A stretch of 24,161 nucleotides of DNA from JACDAS01 sp046262415 (GCA_046262415.1 JBHEMU010000003.1:1-24161); one strand, 5' to 3'; numbered from the stretch's first letter, positions 6,139 to 14,087 are shown. The notes: a model not told the origin generated them from the sequence alone. Made by a program: numbers and translations.

Positions 6139-7937
6139 GCATGCAGGTGCCCCTACGCATCGAGGGTTACGCGCCCATCCGCGAGTACGCGGCCATCGGC
6201 GACGGCCGAACCGTTGCGCTGATCGCCCGCGACGGTTCGATCGACTGGCTCTGCCTGCCCGACCTCGACTCGCCGAGCGTCCTCGGAGCCCTGATCGACT
6301 CCGAGCGCGGCGGGCGGTTCGTCCTCGAGCCGGAGATCCCGTACGAGGCGACACGACGCTACGTGCCGGAGACGAACGTGGTCGAGACGACGTTCGCGAC
6401 GAGCGCCGGGCGCGTCTGCCTGACCGACGCGATGACGCTCCCCGAGGAGGGCCTGAGCCCGTACCGCGAGCTCGTGAGGCACGTCGAGGGCCTCGCCGGC
6501 ACCGTGCCGTTGCGCTGGCGCGTCGAGCCGCGCTTCGGCTACGCCGCCCGCAAGACGCAGATCGAGAGGCGCGACGGGGTCCCGGCGGCCGTCAGCGGCC
6601 GCGACGCGCTCGCCGTCTGCAGCTGGGATGCCGGGGAGCCGGAGTGCACGGAGGAGGCGATCAGCGGCCGCTTCACCATCGGCGAAGGTGGGAGCAGCTT
6701 GCTCGCGCTCAGCGCAGCCCACCAGGAACCGCTCGTGCTGCCGTCCCGGGCCGAAGCCGAGTCGCGGCTCCGAGCGACGGCGCGGTCCTGGCGCGAATGG
6801 GCCGGCGCACGAGACTACGGCGGACCCTGGCGGGAGGCGGTGATCCGAAGCGCGCTCGCACTGAAGCTCCTCGTCCATGCGCCGTCGGGTGCAATCGCGG
6901 CAGCCGCCACGACCTCGCTACCGGAGGAGATCGGGGGCGAGCGAAACTGGGACTACCGGTTCTGCTGGCCGCGCGACGCGGCCTTCGCGCTGCAAGCGTT
7001 GCTCGCGCTCGGCTGCGCTCCCGAGGCGCGCGCCTTCTTCTCGTGGATCCTGCACGCCTCGCGGCTGACACACCCGCGCGTGCAGGTGCTCTACCGGCTC
7101 GACGGCCGAGCCGAGGCCGACGAGCAGCCCTTGCCGCTCGGCGGCTATCTGGGGTCGCGGCCGGTTCGCGTCGGCAATCGCGCGGCGGGACAGACGCAGC
7201 TCGACGTGTACGGCGAGCTGCTCGGGGCGGCCTCGCGCCTCGCCTCCTCCACCGGCGGGCTCGATCGCGACCACGGGCGTCACCTTGCCGAGATCGCCGA
7301 CTTCGTCTGCGAGAGCTGGGAGCAACCGGATGCCGGCATCTGGGAGACACGGGGCGAACCGGCGCAGTTCATCCAGTCGAAGATGATGTGCGCCGTCGCG
7401 CTCATGCGCGCGTGCGAGCTGGCCGAGCGCGGCCTCGTGCCGGTGAAGCACGGCGAGCGGTGGCGCCGCGAGCAGAAGGCGATCCGCGACTTCGTCGAAG
7501 CGCGCGGCTACTCGGAGACTGCGCAAAGCTATGTCCGCGGCGTCGGCGAGGAACGCGTCGATGCCTCGCTGCTCCTCGGCGTCCTCGCCGGCTATGACCG
7601 GCCGCGCTCACCGCGTCTGCTCGGAACCGTCGACGCCGTCCGACGCGACCTCGGCCGGGGACCCCTCCTCCACCGGTATCTCGGCGAGGACGGCCTCGCC
7701 GGCGAGGAAGGCGCTTTCGTCGCCTGCTCGTTCTGGCTCGTCGAGGCGTACGCTCGCCAGGGCCGCCTCGACGAGGCGGTGACGCTGATGGATGAGCTCG
7801 TCCCGCTCGCCAACGACGTCGGCCTCTTCGCCGAGGAGATCGACCCGTCCACGGGCGAGTTCCTCGGCAACTTCCCTCAGGGCTTGTCGCACCTGGCGCT
7901 GATCAACGCGGCGGTCTCGATCCAGGACGCGCGGTGA
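6135..7937 (+). CDS. Glycoside hydrolase family 15 protein (glucoamylase/trehalase-like)
   Basis: This 600-aa enzyme has no signal peptide, so it is probably cytoplasmic. It cleaves alpha-glucosidic bonds by inversion. Bacterial GH15 members include glucoamylases and trehalases, and the substrate cannot be told here. Residues about 7-230 are the N-terminal beta-domain (YAAIGDGRTVALIARDGSIDWLC). The (alpha/alpha)6 barrel follows with the substrate-binding block NWDYRFCWPRDA (271-282). The general acid lies in WETRG (E404) and the general base in FAEEIDPSTG (E567), followed by GNFPQGLSH. ATG 6135 was chosen because homology begins just after it; an in-frame extension upstream is only the hen1 relic in another frame. 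There is no clear SD, so translation may depend on coupling to the relic. The stop overlaps the next start (GTGA). Confidence 0.93.
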   Translation: MSMQVPLRIEGYAPIREYAAIGDGRTVALIARDGSIDWLCLPDLDSPSVLGALIDSERGGRFVLEPEIPYEATRRYVPETNVVETTFATSAGRVCLTDAMTLPEEGLSPYRELVRHVEGLAGTVPLRWRVEPRFGYAARKTQIERRDGVPAAVSGRDALAVCSWDAGEPECTEEAISGRFTIGEGGSSLLALSAAHQEPLVLPSRAEAESRLRATARSWREWAGARDYGGPWREAVIRSALALKLLVHAPSGAIAAAATTSLPEEIGGERNWDYRFCWPRDAAFALQALLALGCAPEARAFFSWILHASRLTHPRVQVLYRLDGRAEADEQPLPLGGYLGSRPVRVGNRAAGQTQLDVYGELLGAASRLASSTGGLDRDHGRHLAEIADFVCESWEQPDAGIWETRGEPAQFIQSKMMCAVALMRACELAERGLVPVKHGERWRREQKAIRDFVEARGYSETAQSYVRGVGEERVDASLLLGVLAGYDRPRSPRLLGTVDAVRRDLGRGPLLHRYLGEDGLAGEEGAFVACSFWLVEAYARQGRLDEAVTLMDELVPLANDVGLFAEEIDPSTGEFLGNFPQGLSHLALINAAVSIQDAR

Positions 7938-8413
7938 TCTGGGGCGCGCTCGTCGGCGGTCTGGTCGGCACGCTGGTGCTGACGACGCTCTTGCGGGCGG
8001 CGAGCGAGGTCGGACTGACGCGGATGGACCTTCCCTTCCTGCTCGGCACGGCGGTGACCGCAGACCGCGTCCGTGCCAAGGCGATCGGCTACGCGCTCCA
8101 CTTCGGGTTCGGACTGCTCTTCGCGCTGGCCTACTACGCCGTCTTCGTCGCCATCCACCGGAGCGGCTTCCTGCTCGGCGCTCTCTTCGGTCTCGTGCAC
8201 GCGCTCTTTGCGGGTACCGCCCTCGTCAACGTCCTGCTGCCGGCGGTCCATCCGCGCATGGGCACGGGCTTCACCGCGGCGGGCTCGGCGCCGCTGCTCG
8301 AGTCGCCCGGATTCCTGCTCCTCAACTACGGCCGGCAGACGCCCGTCGTGACGATCCTCGGGCACGTCGCGTACGGCGGGATCGTCGGCGGCTTCGTCTC
8401 GCTCGCGAGCTGA
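7934..8413 (+). CDS. Four-helix integral membrane protein, function unknown
   Basis: This 159-aa protein has about four hydrophobic segments, near residues 2-22, 50-75, 78-102 and 138-157. A polar loop containing AVHPRMGTGFTAAGSAPLLESPG lies between the third and fourth. The start GTG 7934 overlaps the GH15 stop by 4 nt, and its stop overlaps the next ATG (TGATG at 8411-8415). All three genes are therefore translationally coupled and probably act together. I do not recognise the family. The loop with conserved-looking Pro, Gly and His could face the periplasm or cytoplasm. Confidence 0.85.
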   Translation: MIWGALVGGLVGTLVLTTLLRAASEVGLTRMDLPFLLGTAVTADRVRAKAIGYALHFGFGLLFALAYYAVFVAIHRSGFLLGALFGLVHALFAGTALVNVLLPAVHPRMGTGFTAAGSAPLLESPGFLLLNYGRQTPVVTILGHVAYGGIVGGFVSLAS

Positions 8414-9417
8414 TGCAGGGCCGCGTCGTCGTCATCACGGGAGCCTCGTCCGGAGTCGGCCGCGCGTGTGCACGCGAGTTCGCACGCCGCGGGGCCCACG
8501 TCGCGTTGATCGCCCGCGGCCGGGACGGGCTCGAAGCTGCCGCGCGCGAGGTCCGAGACCTCGGCGGCCGCGCGCTCGTCCTGCCGCTCGACGTCGCCGA
8601 CGCCGAGGCGGTCGAGGCAGCCGCCGCCGCGACCGAGGAGCGGCTCGGGCCGATCGGCGTCTGGGTGAACAACGCGATGCTCTCGGTCCTCGCACCGGTC
8701 TCCGAGCTCGCCGCCCACGAGGTGCGGCGCGTGACCGAGGTCACCTACCTCGGCTACGTCCACGGGACGCTGTCGGCGCTCCGGCGGATGAGCCCGCGAA
8801 ACGGCGGCGTCATCGTCCAGGTCGGGTCGGCGCTCACCCATCGCGCGATTCCGCTGCAGGCCCCCTACTGCGCGGCCAAGCACGCGATCGAGGGCTTCAC
8901 CGAGTCGCTGCGCTGCGAGCTCCTGCACAGCGGCAGCGAGGTCCGGGTGACGCTGGTCCAGCTGCCGGCGCTGAACACGCCTCACTTCGGCGTCGTGCGC
9001 ACACGCCTGCGGCGCCGCCCGAAGCCCGTGCCGCCGATCTTCCAGCCGGAGCTCGCCGCACGCGCGGTCGTCTTCGCGGCGGAGCACCCGCGGCGGGAGC
9101 TCTGGGTCGCCGGCCCGACCGTGCTGGCGCTCCTCGGCAACCGGATCGCCCCGGGCCTCCTCGACCGCTACCTCGGCCGGACCGGCTACGAGGCGCAGCA
9201 GACCGACGAGCCGGTCGAGCGCGATCGCCAGGACAACCTGGCCGACGCGCTGCCCGGGGACCGCGGCGTCCACGGCCGCTTCGGCGGCGAGGCACGCGCG
9301 CGGAGCCTGCAGTTCACCGCGACGACCCACCGGCGCCTGCTCGCCGGTGCCGTTGGGACAGCTGCCGCCGCCGTGCTCGCGTCAAGGGCGCTTCGCGCGA
9401 ACGCCCGCGGACGCTGA
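8413..9417 (+). CDS. Short-chain dehydrogenase/reductase with C-terminal membrane tail
   Basis: This 334-aa SDR has the Rossmann motif TGASSGVG at 9-16 (the TGxxxGxG form), NNA at 86-88, catalytic Ser139, and YCAAK at 152-156 giving Tyr152 and Lys156. Basic residues after strand 2 (ARGRD) favour NADP(H). The catalytic domain ends near residue 250. The C-terminal extension has an Arg/Asp-rich segment and a hydrophobic helix at about 309-326 (LLAGAVGTAAAAVLASRAL) that could anchor the enzyme to the membrane. It is coupled to the membrane protein before it and is the last gene of the GH15 operon. Its 3' end overlaps the convergent secreted-protein gene by 36 bp. The substrate is unknown. Confidence 0.92.
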   Translation: MQGRVVVITGASSGVGRACAREFARRGAHVALIARGRDGLEAAAREVRDLGGRALVLPLDVADAEAVEAAAAATEERLGPIGVWVNNAMLSVLAPVSELAAHEVRRVTEVTYLGYVHGTLSALRRMSPRNGGVIVQVGSALTHRAIPLQAPYCAAKHAIEGFTESLRCELLHSGSEVRVTLVQLPALNTPHFGVVRTRLRRRPKPVPPIFQPELAARAVVFAAEHPRRELWVAGPTVLALLGNRIAPGLLDRYLGRTGYEAQQTDEPVERDRQDNLADALPGDRGVHGRFGGEARARSLQFTATTHRRLLAGAVGTAAAAVLASRALRANARGR

Positions 9418-10629
9418 CCAGCTCCGCCTGCCGTCCGCGTGGAGGATCCGGAGGCGATAGCGGTGCGCCGAGGTCACACTGGCGGGACGGTCGACGAACC
9501 GGTACGAGCCACCTCGCCCCGTGCCCTTGCCGACGATCACCTTGCTTACGGCGATGAACCGGGACCCCGCTTGACGATGGACCACGTAGCCGAGCACGCC
9601 GAGCTCGGAGACCGTCTGCCAGCGGACCGCGATACCGAAGCGAGCTCGCGTGGCCGAGAGCCGCGTGACGGTCAACCCGGTCGGGCCGGGTCCGATCGAG
9701 GAGGTGTCGACGACCTCGAAGGCGGAGCCCTTGACGTCGCGGAGCCTGCGGAGGTCGTCGTTGTCCCAGGCCGGGTCGGGCGCGCCGCTGATGAACCAGT
9801 TTGAGCCGTTGTCGGCAACCATCATCCCGTAGCGCTTCAGCGCCGTGAGGACGACCCGGGCCTGGGGCGGGAAGCCGCTCGTGTCGAAGGACGCCTTCAG
9901 GCGCAGGCGGAGTCCCATCGGCGGCAGGTTCGGGTCGGTGAGGTTCGACGCGAAATGGCGGGCGGGGAAGACGTACGCGGCCCGCGTCCGCTCCACGGTG
10001 AACCGCAGCGCGTGGTCGATCACGCCCCGGGCGACCTCGTCGTACCGTGCCAGGCCCGGCAGGATCGGCAGGCCGGCGGCGTCGGCGGAGGTCCAGCCCT
10101 CGGGCCGCAGAGCGTTGGAGCGGAGATCCCAGATCGCGCCCGACCCCGCGATCCAGCCGCCGTCCCGCGGGTAGAGGGCATAGAGCTCGTAGAGCCGGCA
10201 CGCCTCACGGTCGACGATGATCGCGTGGCGGTCGCCGCTCGAGCTCGGACCGCCCTCGATCGCCACGTCGGGCGGGATCGGGTAGGGGCCGGGGTCGCTC
10301 TCGTCGGCGTAGTCGAACTCGACGTCGTACTTCGGAGTCGCCTGCCCGTCGACGACCGTGATCGGGATTCCGATCGGCCCGCCGTCCCAGACCCCGGAGC
10401 CGAAGTCGGCGTGGAGCCCGATGCCGGCGCCGATCGAGTTGATCACCTCAGCCGAGTTGGCGGCCGTGGGCAGCGCATCAACGCGCTGGTTCCACGCGTT
10501 GTCGGCCGGAAAGACCGGACACGCGGGCGCGGCGGGAAGCGGCCAGCCGCGTGCTCCCGTGGCCGGGAGCACCAGCACGGCGACGGCGACGGCGGCAAGG
10601 CGAGTGCTCAGCATCCTCCAGCATCGCAT
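9382..10629 (-). CDS. Secreted uncharacterised protein with C-terminal Fn3-like domain
   Basis: This 415-aa protein has a signal peptide (MRCWRMLSTRL, then an Ala/Val/Leu core, cleavage near ARG-WPL). Residues about 30-305 belong to a conserved exported family I recognise from actinobacterial genomes but cannot assign a function. Landmarks are CPVFPADNAWNQRVD, EFDYADESDPGPYPIPPD, GDRHAIIVDREACRLYELY, ALRFTV, FPARHFAS and GMMVADNGSNWFISGAPDPAWDNDDL. Residues about 317-415 are the same Fn3-like domain found in two other proteins here (VRWQTVSELGVLGYVVHR, YRFVDRPA). Start: ATG 10629 or ATG 10614; the latter has GGAGG abutting it with no spacing, and a long upstream extension is rich in Arg and unlikely. 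It is divergent from the 273-aa secreted gene, with 122 bp between them. Confidence 0.85.
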   Translation of the reverse strand: MRCWRMLSTRLAAVAVAVLVLPATGARGWPLPAAPACPVFPADNAWNQRVDALPTAANSAEVINSIGAGIGLHADFGSGVWDGGPIGIPITVVDGQATPKYDVEFDYADESDPGPYPIPPDVAIEGGPSSSGDRHAIIVDREACRLYELYALYPRDGGWIAGSGAIWDLRSNALRPEGWTSADAAGLPILPGLARYDEVARGVIDHALRFTVERTRAAYVFPARHFASNLTDPNLPPMGLRLRLKASFDTSGFPPQARVVLTALKRYGMMVADNGSNWFISGAPDPAWDNDDLRRLRDVKGSAFEVVDTSSIGPGPTGLTVTRLSATRARFGIAVRWQTVSELGVLGYVVHRQAGSRFIAVSKVIVGKGTGRGGSYRFVDRPASVTSAHRYRLRILHADGRRSWSASAGVRAKRP

Positions 10630-10751
10630 CGGCCGGGCCCGATCGCCACACGACCCTCGAATGTACGGAGCTCCACCCCGTCCTCGTCGCCCGGCGCGCT
10701 CGACCGTCGCGGGGGGATTGAGGGAACCGCTTCCGGGGAAGGAACGCCGAC

Positions 10752-11573
10752 GTGGGGAAAGGCCGCGCTGTCGCACTCGCCGCCGCCGTGGCGGTCGTCG
10801 TGGTGCCCGTCGCCCTGGCGGCATTCACCTACGAGGGCTCGATCGGCGCGACCGACGGGGCCCAGACCGGCCGCCTCTTCCAGGACGACGTGGCCGACAC
10901 CTGCGCGGCGCCCGACCCCGACAGCGCGTACGCCAACCAGGTCGCCCCCTACCGCTACGACGTCTATCCGTTCCTGAATCCGACCGCCTCGCCCCAGTGC
11001 GTCACCGTGACGCTCGATCCTCGAACGTGCGTCAACGCCCTGAATCCCGGCTTCCTCTTCAGTGTCGCCTACCTGGCTCCCTTCTCGCCCGCTGACGTCC
11101 TCGCCGGACGGATCGCCGACATCGGCGGCAGCCCCGAGATTCCGACCTCGTACTCGTTCACGGTCGAGCCGGGAGTCGGCTTCGACGTCGTCGTGCACGC
11201 GACCACGACGGGCGCGACCTGCCCGTCCTACCAGCTCACCGTCGACGGCACGGGAATCGTCGAGGGCCGCCCGACCGCCACGCGGCTCCTGTGGCTCGCA
11301 GCTGCCAGGACGCCCCGCGGCGTCCTCCTCCGCTGGCGAACGAGTGCGGGCACCCGCGCGGCGGGGTTCCACGTCTATCGCGAGCGAGCCGGGCGCCGGA
11401 TCAGGGTGAGCCGGGCGTTCCTGCCCGCCTCGAGCCGGATCGGCGGCGGCGCCTACCGCTGGCTCGACCGCGGCGCTCCCGGGGCCGGCGGGCGTTACTG
11501 GGTTCAGGCCGTCGGGCTCGACGGCACACGGTCCTGGCACGGCCCCGTCAAACCGCCTTCCGAAGGAGTCTGA
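10752..11573 (+). CDS. Secreted PPC-like protein with C-terminal Fn3-like domain
   Basis: This 273-aa protein starts at GTG 10752, with GGAAGGAA about 10 nt upstream. Residues 1-23 are a signal peptide (MGKGR, then an Ala/Val core). Residues about 25-170 are a beta-sandwich resembling the bacterial pre-peptidase C-terminal fold: YRYDVYPFLN, CVTVTLD, FSVAYLAPF, YSFTVEPGVGFDVVVHATT, CPSYQLTVDG. Its four cysteines could form two disulfides. Residues about 173-273 are the shared Fn3-like domain (LLRWRTSAGTRAAGFHVYR, YRWLDRGA, VQAVGLDGTRSW). The SEL motif of the other two copies is replaced by AGT here. The next gene starts 2 nt after the stop, so the two form an operon. Confidence 0.83.
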   Translation: MGKGRAVALAAAVAVVVVPVALAAFTYEGSIGATDGAQTGRLFQDDVADTCAAPDPDSAYANQVAPYRYDVYPFLNPTASPQCVTVTLDPRTCVNALNPGFLFSVAYLAPFSPADVLAGRIADIGGSPEIPTSYSFTVEPGVGFDVVVHATTTGATCPSYQLTVDGTGIVEGRPTATRLLWLAAARTPRGVLLRWRTSAGTRAAGFHVYRERAGRRIRVSRAFLPASSRIGGGAYRWLDRGAPGAGGRYWVQAVGLDGTRSWHGPVKPPSEGV

Positions 11574-11575
11574 GC

Positions 11576-13027
11576 ATGCTGAAGCGAAGCGCCACCGCCC
11601 TCGCCTGCCTCGCGGCCGTTCTGGGATCGGTGGCCGGCGCAGGATCCCTGTCTGGCACCGCCGGCCCGGAGCCTCCGGTCCCGCGCCACCCGACGTCCGC
11701 CATCGCGGGCGTGGCCCCCGCGCCCACCCCGAAGCCGGCCAGGCAGCCAACCGTCGGGCTGCCCGCCCAGGTGGTGAACTTCGCCCCGCCCGTGCGGACG
11801 TCGACCCACGGGACCGTCGACTACGGCACGCAGCCCACCCCGGGCGACGACCGCACCGGCAGGACGACGTGGCGCGTCGCCGAGGGCACCGGCAACTGCT
11901 GCGAGAACTACTTCACGATCTCGCGGGGCGGCCGGCTCTTCGACTTCGGCGGCACGTTCATCAACTTCACGGACGACCGCGGGCTCACCTGGAAGCAGGT
12001 GCGCCCGCAGACGCCGCTCGTGAACGGCGAGGGCACGATTGCCATGGCCCCGAACGGCGACGTGATCGGCGTCGGCTGGGACCCCTACTCGGGCGACCAC
12101 CTGCAGGCGTTCAAGTACGAAGCCGCCAGCTCGGCGTGGTTCTACAGCGAGATCCCGCTGCACGTGCCCTTCTACGATCGCGAATGGGTGACCGTCATCC
12201 CCGGCCCGTTCACGATCCTGGGCCAGACCGTCCCCTACATCACCTTCCTCAAGGGCGGCTGGCCGTCGAAGGAGCTGTGGTTCCGCAGCACGGACGGCCT
12301 GCTCTACGCCGAGATGACGAGCAAGTTCGCCGACACGTCCCTGAACGACGTCACCCACGAGTGGCTGCGCACCAAGGCGGATGCGAGCTTCGACTGGATC
12401 CAGCCCAACATCGGGACGGGCGTGATCCCGCTGGGCGAGGGGCGGGCGCTCGCCCGGCCCGACTTCGGCGCGACGAGGTGGGCCCAGCATCACCGAGACA
12501 TCCTCGCGTGGAGCGACTATCGCTTCCCGAGCGGCATGCCGGAGGGGATGTACCAGATCGACTCCCTGGGGCGCATCCACAACCTGATCCCGCAGGTCAC
12601 CTCGTTCGCCTACCGGATCTCGGCCGACGGCGGCCGCACGTGGAGCAAGATCGACGTGCCGCTGCCGCCGAACATGAGGATCGAGCAGATCGACTTCAGG
12701 GCCAACCGCGCGGCCGGGGTCGCGGCCGTCGTCATCCACGCCCAGAAGGCTGCGTCGGTCAACGACCAGGACCTCGCCTACAAGATCGGCATCACGACGA
12801 ACCAGCCCGTGCTCCAGCGGCTGTACCAGGTCGGCCTCGGGGACGGCGCGTCGACCGCCGGTGTCGGCAGCGACGTCCGCATGGATTTCCAGACGGTCGC
12901 GATCTTCCCGGACGGGCGGCTGGCCGTGTCCTTCCTCGACTCGACGACGAAGAGCGTCTCGCCGACGACCGGGGCGCTGCGGACGAGCCCGAACGTGGCG
13001 ATCGAGCTCAACACGACGTTTCCGTAG
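11576..13027 (+). CDS. Secreted sialidase-like (Asp-box/BNR) beta-propeller protein
   Basis: This 483-aa protein starts at ATG 11576, behind AAGGAG at 11563-11568. It has a signal peptide (about 1-24), a Pro/Ala-rich linker to about residue 70, then a propeller-like domain. Two Asp-box motifs (SxDxGxTW type) are visible: FTDDRGLTW at 131-139 and SADGGRTW at 349-356. NCCENY at 107-112 has a vicinal cysteine pair. Asp boxes mark sialidase-fold and BNR propellers, but I cannot identify the arginine triad of true sialidases, so the enzymatic activity is unproven. It is co-transcribed with the PPC-like protein. Its stop TAG directly abuts the convergent rsfS stop (TAGCTA at 13025-13030). Confidence 0.82.
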   Translation: MLKRSATALACLAAVLGSVAGAGSLSGTAGPEPPVPRHPTSAIAGVAPAPTPKPARQPTVGLPAQVVNFAPPVRTSTHGTVDYGTQPTPGDDRTGRTTWRVAEGTGNCCENYFTISRGGRLFDFGGTFINFTDDRGLTWKQVRPQTPLVNGEGTIAMAPNGDVIGVGWDPYSGDHLQAFKYEAASSAWFYSEIPLHVPFYDREWVTVIPGPFTILGQTVPYITFLKGGWPSKELWFRSTDGLLYAEMTSKFADTSLNDVTHEWLRTKADASFDWIQPNIGTGVIPLGEGRALARPDFGATRWAQHHRDILAWSDYRFPSGMPEGMYQIDSLGRIHNLIPQVTSFAYRISADGGRTWSKIDVPLPPNMRIEQIDFRANRAAGVAAVVIHAQKAASVNDQDLAYKIGITTNQPVLQRLYQVGLGDGASTAGVGSDVRMDFQTVAIFPDGRLAVSFLDSTTKSVSPTTGALRTSPNVAIELNTTFP

Positions 13028-13384
13028 CTACCCGGCCGCCGCCTCGAGCTCGACCGACGGCACGTCGCCCCAGAGGTCCTCGAGCCGGTAGAACGCCCGC
13101 GCCTCGGGCGTGAACACGTGCAGGACGACGTCGAGGTAGTCGGCGACGATCCACGTCGACTCGGCGGCGCCGTCGACGGAGCGCGGGAGCAGCCCGTGCT
13201 CGTGCTTCAGCGTCGAGTGCACCTCGTCGTGGATCGCCTTCGCCTGCCGCGGGTTCCGGCCGGTGCAGACGACGAAGAAGTCGGTGTAGGTGCAGACCGG
13301 CCGCATGTCCAGGATCACGACGTCTGCCGCCAGCTTGTCCTGGGCGAGGCCGGCGATGCGGCGTGCTTGTTCGAGCGTCGTCAG
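13028..13384 (-). CDS. rsfS: Ribosomal silencing factor RsfS
   Basis: RsfS binds ribosomal protein L14 on the 50S subunit and blocks subunit joining in starvation. The 118-aa frame shows the family pattern: ARRIAGLAQDKLAADVVILDMR, TDFFVVCTGRNPRQAKAIHDEV, GLLPRSVDGAAESTWIVADYLDVVLHVFTPEARAFYRLEDLWGD (quoted here in parts; key residues are the W-I-V-x-D-Y and F-Y-x-L-E-x-L-W blocks). Homology begins right at a CTG codon (13382-13384). No ATG, GTG or TTG lies near it in frame; the nearest upstream is TTG 13513, giving a 161-aa form with an unlikely Arg-rich leader. GTG at 13394 heads an out-of-frame VDRL-stop. The gene is last in the core operon and has its own promoter candidate. Confidence 0.88.
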   Translation of the reverse strand: MTTLEQARRIAGLAQDKLAADVVILDMRPVCTYTDFFVVCTGRNPRQAKAIHDEVHSTLKHEHGLLPRSVDGAAESTWIVADYLDVVLHVFTPEARAFYRLEDLWGDVPSVELEAAAG

Positions 13385-13414
13385 AGTCGGTCCACAGTCC
13401 CCTTGATCTCGGCC

Positions 13415-13442
13415 AGTGTAGCCGGGGCTACGGCGCGTACAA
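13415..13442 (-). promoter_or_regulatory. Promoter candidate for rsfS
   Basis: On the minus strand TTGTAC (13442-13437) and TACACT (13420-13415) are separated by 16 bp. Transcription would start near 13408, giving a leader of about 25 nt that contains AAGGGGA. The -35 lies inside a 19-bp duplicated copy of the nadD 3' end. The -10 region GGCTACACTGG also occurs upstream of rplU. Confidence 0.4.
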
Positions 13443-13539
13443 CCCGGATGGGCTCGTGCGGTCGGCCCAGACGGAGCACGGGCAAGCCCGCGCTCCTGAG
13501 GTCGGCGTCGCAAGCGACGCCTACGGCGCGTACAACCCG
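13428..13539. repeat. 19-bp direct repeat of the nadD 3' end
   Basis: The 19-mer CTACGGCGCGTACAACCCG occurs at 13428-13446 and again at 13521-13539, offset by exactly 93 bp. The right copy encodes the last codons and TAG stop of nadD on the minus strand (G-L-Y-A-P-stop). The left copy lies in the nadD-rsfS spacer. Confidence 0.85.
13504..13521 (-). terminator. Hairpin at the nadD stop codon
   Basis: GGCGTCGC and GCGACGCC (13504-13511 and 13514-13521) form a perfect dyad beginning at the last base of the nadD stop. It has a realistic 7-bp stem and 4-nt loop, and no T-run follows. It may attenuate read-through into rsfS or protect the 3' end. Confidence 0.35.
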
Positions 13540-14087
13540 AGCTCCCAGATCAGGGCGCCGACCTGGGGCGGCACGAGCCCGTCGAGCGGGTCGCCGCGCC
13601 GCGCCCGCGAGCGGATCTCGGTCGACGAGACTGCGACAGGATGGTCGAGCCCGAACAGGACCACCCGGTCCGGCCGTTCGAGACGGGCGAGCACGGCCTC
13701 GAGGCGCTCGGGCGGGTAGCCCGGACGCGTGCCGACGGCCAGCCGCACGTGCTCGAGCACGCGCTGGGGCTCCTTCCAGCCCGGGAAGCCCGCCAGCTGG
13801 TCGGCGCCGAGGACGAAGTAGGCGCCGTCGAAGCGCCCGTCGGCGAGGGCGTCGGCGGTGTAGGCGTGCTCGTCGAGGACCACCTCCGCTCCCGGCACGT
13901 CCTCGAAGGCCGCCTGGACGAGCCGCAAGCGGATGGGCGCGCCTAGCTCGACCGGCTTGTGGCCCGGCCGGTCGGACACGAGCACCACGAGCCGCTCGAG
14001 CCCGAGATGGCGGATCGCGCTGCGGGCCAGCTCGAGGTGACCGTTGTGCGGCGGATCGAACGCTCCGCCGAGGATGCCGACCGTCAC
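13521..14087 (-). CDS. nadD: Nicotinate-nucleotide adenylyltransferase NadD
   Basis: This 188-aa cytoplasmic enzyme transfers AMP from ATP to nicotinate mononucleotide, giving deamido-NAD. The nucleotidyltransferase motif GGAFDPPHNGH is at 7-17 with both histidines, and SSTEIR, the second ATP-binding signature, is at 154-159. GADQLAGFPGWKEP in between matches the substrate-loop region of the family. The length is normal. The start is GTG 14087, overlapping the obgE stop by 4 nt (GTGA), so the two are coupled. The obgE-nadD-rsfS order is widely conserved. Its final codons are duplicated 93 bp downstream. Confidence 0.95.
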   Translation of the reverse strand: MTVGILGGAFDPPHNGHLELARSAIRHLGLERLVVLVSDRPGHKPVELGAPIRLRLVQAAFEDVPGAEVVLDEHAYTADALADGRFDGAYFVLGADQLAGFPGWKEPQRVLEHVRLAVGTRPGYPPERLEAVLARLERPDRVVLFGLDHPVAVSSTEIRSRARRGDPLDGLVPPQVGALIWELGLYAP

